DNA of 64,000 nucleotides from an uncultured Collinsella sp. (GTDB lineage Bacteria > Actinomycetota > Coriobacteriia > Coriobacteriales > Coriobacteriaceae). The translations under genes were made by a program, and so were the position numbers. Of this stretch, positions 25,171 through 33,657 are shown in pieces. Location of the stretch: the NCBI GenBank assembly GCA_958370785.1, contig CATXKN010000009.1:1-64000 (forward strand). The letters are read 5' to 3'. A model generated the notes under the pieces. That model was given only the letters and a program-made list of their open reading frames with translations, had not been told where the DNA came from and searched no databases. How positions within the stretch are numbered: the first letter of the stretch is position 1; the number at the start of each line of letters is the position of its first letter.

Positions 25171-25273
25171 TGGGGGCGTTCTTTGGGAGGACGGTTTGCG
25201 TGGCGGTTATGTGACCCACGGTGAGACCCACGTCGACGATATGTTGCTTCGTCTGACCAAAGTAGAGGCGTAA
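25163..25273 (+). pseudogene. Possible remnant of a DUF5605-like glycosidase
   Basis: One frame encodes GLRGGYVTHGETHVDD followed by MLLRLTKVEA and a stop. The GGY(V/C)THGET block resembles the motif near the end of the DUF5060/DUF5605 glycosidase group. No upstream part of such a gene remains. The match rests on memory of the family motif and a short stretch, so confidence is low. Confidence 0.25.
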
Positions 25274-25385
25274 AACAGAGAGATAATCGGCTCCGGGCGC
25301 GATTTGCTGCATGAACATCATAAGGGCAGCCCCTGTGGTGGTCGCGGCGATGCGCGTCCGGGGCTATGGCGCGTGAGGGGCGAAT

Positions 25386-26297
25386 ATGCAGGAGTTCTTT
25401 GGAATCGATGTGGGCGGTACGGCCGTTAAATGGGCTGTGCTGGGCGAGGATTTTTCCATTCGCGAGCGCGGGAGCCTGCCGACGGGCTTTACCACGGCTG
25501 AGGAGACGGTTTCGGCGTTGATCGGGCTCGTCGAGCCGTACCGTGAGCGCGTGAGCGCCGTAGGCGTGAGCGCACCCGGCGGTATCTACGAGGGAGATGT
25601 TACGGGAACGATCCATCGCGGCGGTGCGCTCACGTTTATGGACGGCTGCCCACTGGGAAAGCTCATGCGCGAGGCGCTGGGGGTGCCGGTTGCCGTCAAT
25701 AACGACGGTAAGTGCTGTGCACTCGGTGAGTATGCGGCTGGTGCCCTGCGCGGGACACGTTTTGGCGTGGTGCTCGCTATTGGCACGGGCATCGGCGGCG
25801 GCATCGTCATCGACGGCAAGGTCCTGCGCGGCGCGCACTGCTTTGCAGGCGAGTTCAGCTTCTTGCGCAACGATGTCACAACTGCCGCGGGCATGGAAAA
25901 CACCTTTGCGGGTTCGGGCGGTTGGCGCGCGCTCCGCGATGCTGCCGTTGCCGAGAAGGGCCTGCCTGCGGGTTCTCCGGTGGACGGCCGCCGCGTCTTT
26001 GAGTGGATCGCGGATGGCGACAAGGCGGCGCAGCGCGCGCTCGACCGCTACGCTCGCGCTTTTGACGGACAGCTCATCAACCTGCAGGCCGTGCTCGACC
26101 CCGAGGTCTTTGTGATCGCAGGCGGCATCTCGTGCCATCCCGAGCTCATCGATGCCCTGCGTGCGCAGATGCCGCTGGCCCTCGCGGGTTACGAAGGGAC
26201 CCTTGCCGGCATTCCTGTGCCGCAGATAAAGGTGGCCGAGCTCGGCAACGACGCCAACCTTTACGGTGCTGTCCAGGAGGCCATGCGCCTGGTGTAG
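25386..26297 (+). CDS. ROK-family sugar kinase
   Basis: A 303-residue cytosolic sugar kinase of the ROK family. GIDVGGTAVKWAVLG is the ATP-binding loop, VNNDGKCCALGEY holds the catalytic Asp in the ND motif, and AIGTGIGGGIVIDGKVLRG follows. The zinc-binding CxCGxxGC motif of glucokinases and NagC-type members is absent; the position reads FAGEFSFLRND, as in beta-glucoside-kinase-like members. ATG 25386 is preceded by GAGGGG. It may phosphorylate a glucoside or monosaccharide released by the neighbouring hydrolases. No sharp substrate assignment is possible. Confidence 0.85.
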   Translation: MQEFFGIDVGGTAVKWAVLGEDFSIRERGSLPTGFTTAEETVSALIGLVEPYRERVSAVGVSAPGGIYEGDVTGTIHRGGALTFMDGCPLGKLMREALGVPVAVNNDGKCCALGEYAAGALRGTRFGVVLAIGTGIGGGIVIDGKVLRGAHCFAGEFSFLRNDVTTAAGMENTFAGSGGWRALRDAAVAEKGLPAGSPVDGRRVFEWIADGDKAAQRALDRYARAFDGQLINLQAVLDPEVFVIAGGISCHPELIDALRAQMPLALAGYEGTLAGIPVPQIKVAELGNDANLYGAVQEAMRLV

Positions 26298-26409
26298 CGC
26301 GAGCCAAACGAGGCTGTCGAAAAAGATAAAGTCCGGCGTGAAACGCCCGTATCGACGCCCTGCCTGCGCTAAACTGGAAGGCACGTACGCGATTACGAGA
26401 GGAGCCCGC

Positions 26410-27093
26410 ATGGAGGCTTACAAGCAAGAGTTCATCAAGTTTATGGTCGAGTCCGACGTCCTTAAGTTCGGCAGCTTTACGCTCAAGAGCGGCCGTCAGT
26501 CCCCGTTCTTTATGAACGCCGGTGCTTACGTGACGGGCTACCAGCTCAAGAAGCTGGGCGAGTATTACGCCCAGGCCATCCACGATAACTTTGGCGACGA
26601 CTTTGACGTGCTGTTTGGGCCGGCCTACAAGGGCATTCCCCTGGCCGTCGTGACCGCGATTGCCTACCACGAGCTGTACGGCAAGGAGGTCAAGTACTGC
26701 TGCGACCGTAAGGAGGCCAAGGACCACGGCGCCGACAAGGGCAACCTGCTGGGCTACGAGCCCCAGGACGGCGACCGCGTGGTCATGGTCGAGGATGTCA
26801 CCACCAGCGGCAAGTCCATCGACGAGACCTATCCCAAGGTCAAGGCTGCTGCCGATGTCGAGATCAAGGGCCTCATCGTGTCTCTCAACCGCATGGAGGT
26901 CGGCAAGGGCGGCGTGACTACCGCGCAGAAGGAGATCGAGGCCAAGTACGGCTTCCCCGTCGCGAGCATCGTTTCCATGGCCGAGGTCGTCGAGACCCTC
27001 TACAACCACGAGATTGACGGCAAGGTTGTCATCGACGACGAGCTTAAGACCGCCATCGACGCCTACTACGAGCAGTACGGGGCTCGGGAGTAG
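26410..27093 (+). CDS. pyrE: Orotate phosphoribosyltransferase
   Basis: A 227-residue enzyme of de novo pyrimidine synthesis, converting orotate and PRPP to OMP. The PRPP-binding motif VMVEDVTTSGKS is clear; FGSFTLKSGRQSPFFMNAG and FGPAYKGIPLA are the PyrE signatures, and CCDRKEAKDHG covers the flexible catalytic loop. ATG 26410 follows GAGAGGAG. The gene is 112 bp after the ROK kinase and has a -10-like TAAACT at 26370, so it may have its own promoter. Its stop codon lies in the first stem of a dispersed structured element. Confidence 0.96.
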   Translation: MEAYKQEFIKFMVESDVLKFGSFTLKSGRQSPFFMNAGAYVTGYQLKKLGEYYAQAIHDNFGDDFDVLFGPAYKGIPLAVVTAIAYHELYGKEVKYCCDRKEAKDHGADKGNLLGYEPQDGDRVVMVEDVTTSGKSIDETYPKVKAAADVEIKGLIVSLNRMEVGKGGVTTAQKEIEAKYGFPVASIVSMAEVVETLYNHEIDGKVVIDDELKTAIDAYYEQYGARE

Positions 27094-27300
27094 TTACGGC
27101 GTTTTACCAAACGCCGTAACTACTCGACGCTGCGCGGGCCGCATTTGGACAATCTGACGTTCAACTTCAAGGGCGCGACCAGAAGGTCAGCGCCCTTTCG
27201 TTTCACGTCACCTTGTCTCAAATGCGACCCGCTCGCTGTCCGTCCTCTACCTGCGGCGTTGCCTTGCTCCGAATGGGTGGTCATTGGGGACGTTCTTAAA
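27090..27300 (+). repeat. Structured dispersed element, copy 1 (after pyrE)
   Basis: A 15-bp perfect stem (27090-27104 / 27109-27123, loop TACC) includes the pyrE stop. An outer stem pairs 27134-27147 with 27219-27232 (CGCATTTG/CAAATGCG core). An inner stem AAGGGCGC/GCGCCCTT (27169-27176 / 27190-27197) encloses GACC-AGAA-GGTC. A conserved tail CTGTCCGTCCTCTACCTG (from 27237) and CATTGGGGACGTTCTTAAAT (from 27282) follow. Copies 2 and 3 are at 35736 and 55164. Confidence 0.8.
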
Positions 27301-27303
27301 TGA

Positions 27304-28158
27304 CTACTTGAGCCCGGGTAGGCGGGTGTAGGGGAATGAGCGCTCTAGGAATTCGGAGCAGCGGGCGTAATCTTTGGCGAAGTAGCTGCTGTAGAGCGAA
27401 TCGAGCACGTATTGCACGGCGATGTGGCTGGCGAACTGCGTGATGCGATGCGTCATGCTCTCGTGGTCACTCACCGTAAGGTAGGCGGCAAAGCCGGGGT
27501 GAATGCGAGCGCAATAAGGCGTGCCGATGACGATGACCGGGACATGCCGACTGCTGAGGATCGGCAAGATGTCCTTGAGGTTGGGGGCAAGGCCGCTGTA
27601 GGAGATGACGATTGCCGCATGGTCGGGGCCCGAGGCGAGCGCCGTGCGCACCTGGGCTTCGGCACCGTCGTGGCATGTCGCGCTTTTACCGGCGGAGAGC
27701 AGGCGATCACGGAACATTCCCGCTGGATAGAGGTTGTGCGAGCCCGTGTAGATATCGACCTGTCGGGCGTTCGCGATAAGCTTGGCGGCGTGGTCAAGCT
27801 GCGTGGGGTCGAGCAGCTCCTGTGTTTCGGCCAGCGTGGTCTGATAGAGTCCCTCCATGCGCTCCATAACCTGCGCAGGGGTGGACGTAGCGTCGAAGGG
27901 AAAGTTGATATCCACGTCGCGCCGATTGCCCGCCTCGGTCGCCAGACGGATGAGCTCGACCTTGAGGTCCTTAAAGCCCTCGAGGCCGAGCTTTTTGCAA
28001 AAACGGTGGACGCTCGCAACCGAAACGTTGGTACGCGCGGCAAATTCCTTAATGGAAAGCCCGCGGATGTCTTCGCCGATGGCTAGGGCCGCAATGCCGA
28101 GTTGTTGCTCGGTGGGGGTGAGGCCCTGCGCCTCGGTGATCTTGCGTTTGATATCCAT
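27304..28158 (-). CDS. MurR/RpiR-family transcriptional regulator
   Basis: A 284-residue regulator. Residues 1-80 form the RpiR helix-turn-helix (FAARTNVSVASVHRFCKKLG), and residues about 110-250 a SIS sugar-phosphate-binding domain (VDIYTGSHNLYPAGMFRDRL, IVISYSGLAPNLKDIL, VPVIVIG). It likely senses a phosphosugar and controls one of the adjacent hydrolase or PTS genes. ATG 28158 is chosen for its fit with family starts; GGGAG lies upstream. It reads away from the large glycoside hydrolase end, with a palindrome between. Target genes are inferred from proximity only. Confidence 0.88.
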   Translation of the reverse strand: MDIKRKITEAQGLTPTEQQLGIAALAIGEDIRGLSIKEFAARTNVSVASVHRFCKKLGLEGFKDLKVELIRLATEAGNRRDVDINFPFDATSTPAQVMERMEGLYQTTLAETQELLDPTQLDHAAKLIANARQVDIYTGSHNLYPAGMFRDRLLSAGKSATCHDGAEAQVRTALASGPDHAAIVISYSGLAPNLKDILPILSSRHVPVIVIGTPYCARIHPGFAAYLTVSDHESMTHRITQFASHIAVQYVLDSLYSSYFAKDYARCSEFLERSFPYTRLPGLK

Positions 28159-28177
28159 GCGAACTCCCACACTCAAC

Positions 28178-28216
28178 AAACCTGCCAAAAAGGGACAGGT
28201 TTATTTTGGCAGGTTT
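28178..28216 (-). terminator. AACCTGCCAAAA palindrome at 3' end of glycoside hydrolase
   Basis: AAACCTGCCAAAA (28178-28190) pairs with TTTTGGCAGGTTT (28204-28216) around GGGACAGG. The stop codon of the minus-strand hydrolase lies inside. Read on the minus strand the stem is followed by T-rich sequence, so it can act as a terminator. A near-identical copy in opposite orientation is at 31894-31932. Confidence 0.7.
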
Positions 28217-30771
28217 TGCCCGCAAAGGGTAACGGGGCCGAGGATGCCGCTGGGGGCGACGGGCTCGGTGAGGGCGAAGATGTCGGGGACCGCATGGTCG
28301 AGCGTGTTGATGACGTCGACGGTGAGTTCGTGCGTGCCGGCAGCAAGCGGGTCGATGGCAAAGCGATAGGGCGGGCAGATGCGTGTGCCGAGCGGGCGTC
28401 CGTCGAGCGTAAGTGTCGCGACTTCGTAGACATCTCCCAGGTCGATTGCGGCGTCGGCGCAATCGTTGGCCAGCTCAAACGACGCATGATATCGGTAGGT
28501 GCCGCAGGTGCCGGTGAACAGATCGGCTGTAAGGTCGCACAGGTGCTTGAGCTTTTGTGGTTCACCAAAGGCGCCATTGCCGCCGGCAGGGGAGAGGGCA
28601 ACGGTCCAAGGGTCGTTGATGTCGAGGGCGAGCGCATCACTCGAGCCCATGTCCGCGTCGTCCCTGGACTCAAGCTCGCCGTCCGTCTTCAAAACAACGA
28701 AGCAGCTCTCGAAGGGTGCGAGCTCCAACGCGCCATCAAACGCAACGGGCTCGGCACCGTTTAGCAGGTCGAGCCGCGTGCCGCAAAGGCGCTCGCCTGT
28801 CGCAAGTGCAACTGTGCAGTCGATGCGCTCGCGTGGGTGCTCGTTGACGAGCATAACGTAAGTCTCGTCCGCCCGCTCGTAACGAAGCGCACGCAACCAG
28901 GGCTGGGGCGTGTCGGTGACAACCGTCTGCAGCCCAACGCTCGCCAGTACGCCCGCCGTATCGGCAAGCGGAGTCGCTGCAAGTTCACCCAGTTCAACCG
29001 CGCCATCGGCGTCGTAAAGCGCACTCGGCACCTCGTCGACGGCAAGCACCATAACGCCCGCCGCCATCATGCGCCTCACGGCCTGCGCCGTCGCCGAGCC
29101 AATAAATGAAGCTCCTGGCATAACAAACGCTTGGTAACGACAATCGTTTACGGTTAGCATTCCATCGGCAATAGAAACCTCGTAACGGTCCTCATCCTCA
29201 AAAGCCTCGGCGGGCACAAAATCCAAGTCGATCTGCGCGCGCGTGAGCTCTGCCGCCACGCGCTCGATAGGTATGGCGCTACCGGCCCATTCGGCATCGG
29301 CATGGTACAGGATGGCAACGGGACGCGTGGCATAGCCTCCCGAAAGCAGCGTTGCTGTACGGTTCATATAGCTCATGAGCTGGCCAAAGTGCGGCCATTG
29401 CGGGTTGTTGCCGTGCGCGTAAAAGTGCGGCGGGCAGTCCCAATCGGGGAAGGGCGCCATACTAAACGCGTGCGGCGTAAACCAATTGACGCCGCGGACG
29501 AGCATGTGGTCGGCAATCCATTTCATCTCACGCAAGCCCTCGTGCCAGCCGAAGGCGCCAAAGACCTCGGCCATGCAGCGCCCTTGCTTTTTGGGGTCGA
29601 GGCGCGCGGCCGAAGAACCCAGTTTGGCAAGCGCGTAGGTAAAGAACTCCATGTTCCATGCGCCGTGGAAGTAGCTGTAAGGGCCGTGGTCGATGCCAGG
29701 GGCGAGCTGGTTAATAACCACATCGATGCCCGCCATGTCTTGACCGGCGACAGCGCGGAAATAGTGCCCAGCGCCCTGGCCCAAGCGTGTGTGGCAGCTC
29801 TTGTCCTCGATTACATGGCCAATGTGCATAACGTCGCGCTCGCGGCACCAGTCACCAATCTGCTCGTCAAAGCACGAACGGTAGAGTTGCGTGGCGATGT
29901 CCATGTAGGTGTGGCGGACCCGAGCGCCGGCGGGGTCGCGCGTCCAAAGGCCGCGCAGCTCGGCAAGCCAGCTCGCGCCCAACGCCTCGTGCAAGCGTCG
30001 CGCAAGTTCGTCCGACCATGGCAGCGCCATGTCGCCGCGTCCGATAAAGCTGCTGGTAGAAGCGTCTTCGAGGGTTGTACCTTTCTCGTTCATAAAGCCC
30101 GGTTCATCGGTAAAGAAGCCCAGAATGGTCTTGCCGAACTCGTCGCCCAGATGCTCAAATGTGGGTTCGTAGACGGCGTTGATGAGCATGCGGCACGAAT
30201 CGGCGTCGACCATGTTGATGTACTCATCGCGAAAGCCGGTCTTTTGGCTGGTGACGTAGAGCTCGACGGTGGTGATGCCGGCGGGGGCGTCAAAACGCAG
30301 GCGGGCGGGGGTGCCGTCGGCCTGCTCAACGGAGAGCTCAAGGTCGAGCGGTGTGCCGGCAGCGTCAAAACCCGCCGCGCCCACAAAGCGCTCCGTGGGA
30401 TCCATAAGATTGCCGAGCTTAATGACCGTGGACGGCTGGGGACCGACGGCTGCAACCGTGCGATGCTTGAGCACGGTCTTCTTGAGCGCGGGGTCGACGT
30501 TCTCGCCCGCAAGCGCGCCGTTGGCGTAGCCCGTGGGGAAATGGGCGTCGTCGAGCAGCCAGATCTTCAACCCCAAGCGCTTGCACTCGCCGATGATAAA
30601 ACGCAGATCAGCCCACCAGCCGTCGCGACAAAACTCGGGATGCGTGCGCGATTCGAGGCAGACCTCGCGGATGTCCGCACCGGCGATTTGCTCCAAGTAT
30701 TCGCTAATCGTCTCGTGCGCCTCGCCCTTGAGCCACAAGAACGGAAGCACATGGTTGTCGTATGCCGCCAT
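28201..30771 (-). CDS. Large glycoside hydrolase (GH106-like architecture)
   Basis: An 856-residue cytosolic protein; no signal peptide is visible. The first ~430 residues form a TIM-barrel-like part with ILGFFTDEPGFM, GHVIEDKSCHTRLGQGAG and MAEVFGAFGWHEG. The middle (VAILYHADAEWAGSA..YQAFVMPGASFIG) resembles the class-I amidotransferase-like domain seen in GH42 and GH106 enzymes. The C-terminus (YRYHASFELANDCADAAIDLG) is a galactose-binding beta-sandwich. This order is typical of alpha-L-rhamnosidase-like 'glycosyl hydrolase' proteins, but substrate is not shown. ATG 30771 follows AGGAG; GTG 30777 is less well spaced. It is divergent from an AraC regulator that probably controls it. Confidence 0.75.
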   Translation of the reverse strand: MAAYDNHVLPFLWLKGEAHETISEYLEQIAGADIREVCLESRTHPEFCRDGWWADLRFIIGECKRLGLKIWLLDDAHFPTGYANGALAGENVDPALKKTVLKHRTVAAVGPQPSTVIKLGNLMDPTERFVGAAGFDAAGTPLDLELSVEQADGTPARLRFDAPAGITTVELYVTSQKTGFRDEYINMVDADSCRMLINAVYEPTFEHLGDEFGKTILGFFTDEPGFMNEKGTTLEDASTSSFIGRGDMALPWSDELARRLHEALGASWLAELRGLWTRDPAGARVRHTYMDIATQLYRSCFDEQIGDWCRERDVMHIGHVIEDKSCHTRLGQGAGHYFRAVAGQDMAGIDVVINQLAPGIDHGPYSYFHGAWNMEFFTYALAKLGSSAARLDPKKQGRCMAEVFGAFGWHEGLREMKWIADHMLVRGVNWFTPHAFSMAPFPDWDCPPHFYAHGNNPQWPHFGQLMSYMNRTATLLSGGYATRPVAILYHADAEWAGSAIPIERVAAELTRAQIDLDFVPAEAFEDEDRYEVSIADGMLTVNDCRYQAFVMPGASFIGSATAQAVRRMMAAGVMVLAVDEVPSALYDADGAVELGELAATPLADTAGVLASVGLQTVVTDTPQPWLRALRYERADETYVMLVNEHPRERIDCTVALATGERLCGTRLDLLNGAEPVAFDGALELAPFESCFVVLKTDGELESRDDADMGSSDALALDINDPWTVALSPAGGNGAFGEPQKLKHLCDLTADLFTGTCGTYRYHASFELANDCADAAIDLGDVYEVATLTLDGRPLGTRICPPYRFAIDPLAAGTHELTVDVINTLDHAVPDIFALTEPVAPSGILGPVTLCGQNLPK

Positions 30772-30777
30772 ATCCAC

Positions 30778-30887
30778 TCCTCTAAAAGCAACCTTTTAAA
30801 TCGATTGAAGTCAGAGTACGCCGCGCACGCATTCCTGCTAATATCAAAACCACGGCAGCATATGACTAAATCAACGATGGTAGCGCT
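30778..30887. promoter_or_regulatory. Divergent promoter region, glycoside hydrolase / AraC
   Basis: TAATAT (30839-30844) is a likely -10 for the AraC gene; the opposite strand is AT-rich near 30790-30805 (CCTTTTAAATCGATTG). Both genes would be served from this 110-bp gap, the usual arrangement for an AraC regulator and its target. Confidence 0.4.
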
Positions 30888-31895
30888 ATGGATATCGCAC
30901 GTTTGGACAATCTTTTGCTCAAGCTGACCGATAGCGAGCGCGCTTACTGCGCGGGCGCCCGCTATGACTGGAATGATGCATTTAGACGGGGTCAACAGGC
31001 AGATATCGATGGCAGGCATGTCCATAAAATCGGTAACGCGACGTACGCACTGCACCAAGAAGGCATGCCCGAGGGCCTATCGATTGTGCGCAACTCGCGC
31101 TTTAACCCCGTACCGGAGCATGTGCACGATTATGTCGAAATCAGCTATGTCTATCGAGGGCGAGCGCCACAGATTGTCAATGGTACACAACTCACGCTCG
31201 CCCAAAACGAGGTGCTTCTGCTCGATGCCGCCTGTCCGCATGCCGTAGGTGAGCTTGGCGAGCACGACCTGATGTTGAGCGTTGCCATTTCGCGGCCGAT
31301 GTTGCACCGCAGCCTAGAGCAGAGCCTGTCGCCGTCAAGCACCGTCTCGCAGTTCCTCATTAATGCCCTCAATGAAGAAACCGACCACCGCGGGCATGTG
31401 CATTTCCGCACGGGCAACAGCCGCCGCGTGCGCCGATATATGCAGGAGATGCTGTGCGAGCTTCTGGAGCCGACGGCGGCGAGTCCCCAGATCGTGTCGA
31501 GGCTGTTTGAGTTGCTGCTGGTCGAACTTATGCAAAGCTATGAGACATCGCTGCTGCAGACGGACATGCCCGCGCTGCCTTCGGCGCAGGTCGCGGCCGC
31601 CGTGGGCTACATCGAGCGCCATGCCTGCGATTGTACGCTCGAGGACGTAGCTCGCCACCTGCATCTGAGTCCCAACTACGCAAGCGCGCTGCTCAAACGG
31701 CAGACGGGTTGTACGTTTATGCAGCTCGTGCAGGAGAGCCGCCTGGCACGCGCGGCAACACTGCTCGACGCCGGTGCCACTGCCGAAACCGCGGCACGCG
31801 AGGCCGGCTACTCCAACATGAGCTTCTTCTACAAAAAATTTGCCGAGCGCTATGACTGCACGCCGGCCGCCTACCGCCGGCGTTTGCCCAGATAA
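30888..31895 (+). CDS. AraC-family transcriptional regulator with cupin sensor
   Basis: A 335-residue regulator. The N-terminal cupin domain contains PEHVHDYVEISYVYRG and VNGTQLTLAQNEVLLLDA, a typical sugar-binding arm. The C-terminal double helix-turn-helix spans about 235-335 (LEDVARHLHLSPNYASALLK and EAGYSNMSFFYKKFAERYDC). It is divergent from the large glycoside hydrolase and likely activates it in response to a glycoside. Its stop lies in the left arm of a palindrome that matches the one at the end of the hydrolase. Confidence 0.9.
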   Translation: MDIARLDNLLLKLTDSERAYCAGARYDWNDAFRRGQQADIDGRHVHKIGNATYALHQEGMPEGLSIVRNSRFNPVPEHVHDYVEISYVYRGRAPQIVNGTQLTLAQNEVLLLDAACPHAVGELGEHDLMLSVAISRPMLHRSLEQSLSPSSTVSQFLINALNEETDHRGHVHFRTGNSRRVRRYMQEMLCELLEPTAASPQIVSRLFELLLVELMQSYETSLLQTDMPALPSAQVAAAVGYIERHACDCTLEDVARHLHLSPNYASALLKRQTGCTFMQLVQESRLARAATLLDAGATAETAAREAGYSNMSFFYKKFAERYDCTPAAYRRRLPR

Positions 31896-31932
31896 AACCT
31901 GCCAAAATAAACCTGTCCCTTTTTTGGTAGGT
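31894..31932 (+). terminator. AACCTGCCAAAA palindrome at 3' end of AraC gene
   Basis: AAAACCTGCCAAAA (31894-31907) pairs with TTTTTTGGTAGGT (31920-31932) around TAAACCTGTCCC. It is the reverse complement of 28178-28216 with one or two changes. The T-run suits termination of the AraC transcript. Confidence 0.7.
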
Positions 31933-32034
31933 ATCAGGAAGTATCAGGGACGGGGCGGCGGCGATCCGTGGGCGCGAAAAGAAGTGTCGGGTTTGGCGCG
32001 CCCGACTCTGCCCGCCCCGCGCGTGGGTGATACT
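31931..32034 (+). promoter_or_regulatory. Conserved leader/promoter of second GH1 gene
   Basis: GTATC (31931), AGTATC (31940), AGTGTC (31983) and GATACT (32029) repeat the boxes of 7877-7980 with the same distances of 9, 43 and 46 bp. The block GCGAAAAGAAGTGTCGG (31974 onward) is shared. GATACT could be the -10. Confidence 0.65.
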
Positions 32035-32068
32035 CGGCTTATCGACCCGCGATGTAAAGGAGATACTC

Positions 32069-33517
32069 ATGGCAAACATCAAGTTCCCCGAGGGTTTCTA
32101 TTGGGGTGGCGCCACCGCCGCCAACCAGTTTGAGGGCGCTTGGAACGTGGACGGCCGCGGTCCTTCGGTCGACGACCATTTCTTGGGCGGCAGCTACAAG
32201 GAGCCGCGTCAGATTACGATCGACATCGACCCCAACCGCTTCTACCCCAACCATGACGGCATCGATTTCTACCATCACTACGAGGAGGATATCGCGCTGT
32301 TCGCCGAGATGGGCTTCAACATGTTCCGCATGTCTATCTCTTGGAGCCGTATCTTCCCCAACGGCGACGACGCTGAGCCCAACGAGGCCGGCCTCGCCTT
32401 CTACGACCGCGTTTTCGACTGCCTGCGCGCTCACAACATCGAGCCGCTCGTGACCCTGTCGCACTACGAGATGCCCTATCACCTGGTCGAGAAGTACAAC
32501 GGCTGGGCGAGCCGCGAGCTCATCGGCTTCTTTGAGAAGTACTGCCAGACCGTCTTCGACCGCTATCAGGACAAGGTCAAGTTCTGGCTCACCTTCAACG
32601 AGATCAACTGCGGTACCCAGGACATGGGCAACCTCTTTGAGACCAGCATGATCCAGGGCTTTGAGGGCCCGGCTTCGGCGGTCCACACTACGCCGCAGGA
32701 GCGTATGCAGGCGCTGCATCACCAGTTTGTTGCCAGCGGCCGCGTCGTGCGCTACGCCCACGAGCACTACCCGCAGTTTAAGATGGGCAACATGGACTGC
32801 TTCATCCTGTCCTATGCCGCCACGTGCGATCCGGCCGACGTGTTCGCCACACAGCAGGAGATGAATACCATGAACTGGTACTGCTCCGACGTGCAGGTGC
32901 GCGGTAAGTACCCGTTTTATGCCAAGCGCTTCTGGGCCGAGAACGACGTTGAGCTCGTGATGGAGGACGGCGACCTGCAGGATATCGCCGACGGCAAGGT
33001 TGATTTCTACACCTTTAGCTACTACATGTCCGGCACCGTGGGCACCCACAAGGACCACGAGATGACCGAGGGCAACATGACCTTTGGCGGAAAGAACCCC
33101 TATCTGGAGTCCACCGACTGGGGCTGGCAGATCGATCCGCTGGGTCTGCGCATCGCCCTCAACGAGATTTACGCCCGCTATGAGATTCCGCTGATGGTGG
33201 TCGAGAACGGCATGGGCGCCTACGACGAGGTCGAGGAGGGCGGCTCCATCCACGACCCGTACCGCATTGCCTACCTGCGCAGCCACATCAAAGCCATGGG
33301 CGAGGCCATTGCCGACGGCGTCGACTTGATCGCCTACACCTGGTGGGGTCCCATCGACCTGGTGTCCGCCGGCACCGGCGAGATGCGCAAGCGCTACGGC
33401 TTTATCCACGTCGATAAGTACGATGACGGCATCGGTACCTACGAGCGCCGCCGCAAGGACAGCTTCTACGCCTACCAGAAGATCATCAAGTCCAACGGCG
33501 CCGAGGGCCTGGAGTAA
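32069..33517 (+). CDS. GH1 6-phospho-beta-glucosidase (second paralogue)
   Basis: A 482-residue GH1 enzyme, paralogue of the gene at 8016 with the same opening FYWGGATAANQFEGAWNVDG. Acid/base Glu178 lies in LTFNEINC and nucleophile Glu379 in VVENGMG. The WWGPIDLVSAGTGEMRKRYG and RRKDSFYAYQKIIKS segments match the phosphate-specific branch. ATG 32069 has AAAGGAG at 32056-32062. The next gene is a PTS EIIA, supporting action on PTS-derived phospho-beta-glucosides. The two paralogues probably differ in aglycone or linkage preference. Confidence 0.92.
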   Translation: MANIKFPEGFYWGGATAANQFEGAWNVDGRGPSVDDHFLGGSYKEPRQITIDIDPNRFYPNHDGIDFYHHYEEDIALFAEMGFNMFRMSISWSRIFPNGDDAEPNEAGLAFYDRVFDCLRAHNIEPLVTLSHYEMPYHLVEKYNGWASRELIGFFEKYCQTVFDRYQDKVKFWLTFNEINCGTQDMGNLFETSMIQGFEGPASAVHTTPQERMQALHHQFVASGRVVRYAHEHYPQFKMGNMDCFILSYAATCDPADVFATQQEMNTMNWYCSDVQVRGKYPFYAKRFWAENDVELVMEDGDLQDIADGKVDFYTFSYYMSGTVGTHKDHEMTEGNMTFGGKNPYLESTDWGWQIDPLGLRIALNEIYARYEIPLMVVENGMGAYDEVEEGGSIHDPYRIAYLRSHIKAMGEAIADGVDLIAYTWWGPIDLVSAGTGEMRKRYGFIHVDKYDDGIGTYERRRKDSFYAYQKIIKSNGAEGLE

Positions 33518-33602
33518 TCGACAATATGAGTGCCGCTGGGGAATAGCCTTGGGATGGGCTCACGATTCGAGTCCCCACCTTAGCATTTGAACCATTTGGC
33601 AC

Positions 33603-33608
33603 TATAAT
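33603..33608 (+). promoter_or_regulatory. -10 box of EIIA gene
   Basis: TATAAT is a consensus -10, with TTAGCA 17 bp upstream as a weak -35. It gives the EIIA gene its own promoter separate from the GH1 gene. Confidence 0.55.
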
Positions 33609-33657
33609 CACCATAAGCATGCGCATAACGTTGCGCTTAATCAAGAGGAGAAAACGC

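Noticed and set aside
29302..30927. Long plus-strand open frame opposite the large glycoside hydrolase
   Set aside because: It mirrors a GC-rich coding gene on the other strand, has no ribosome site, and no recognisable domain; the minus-strand frame has clear protein features.
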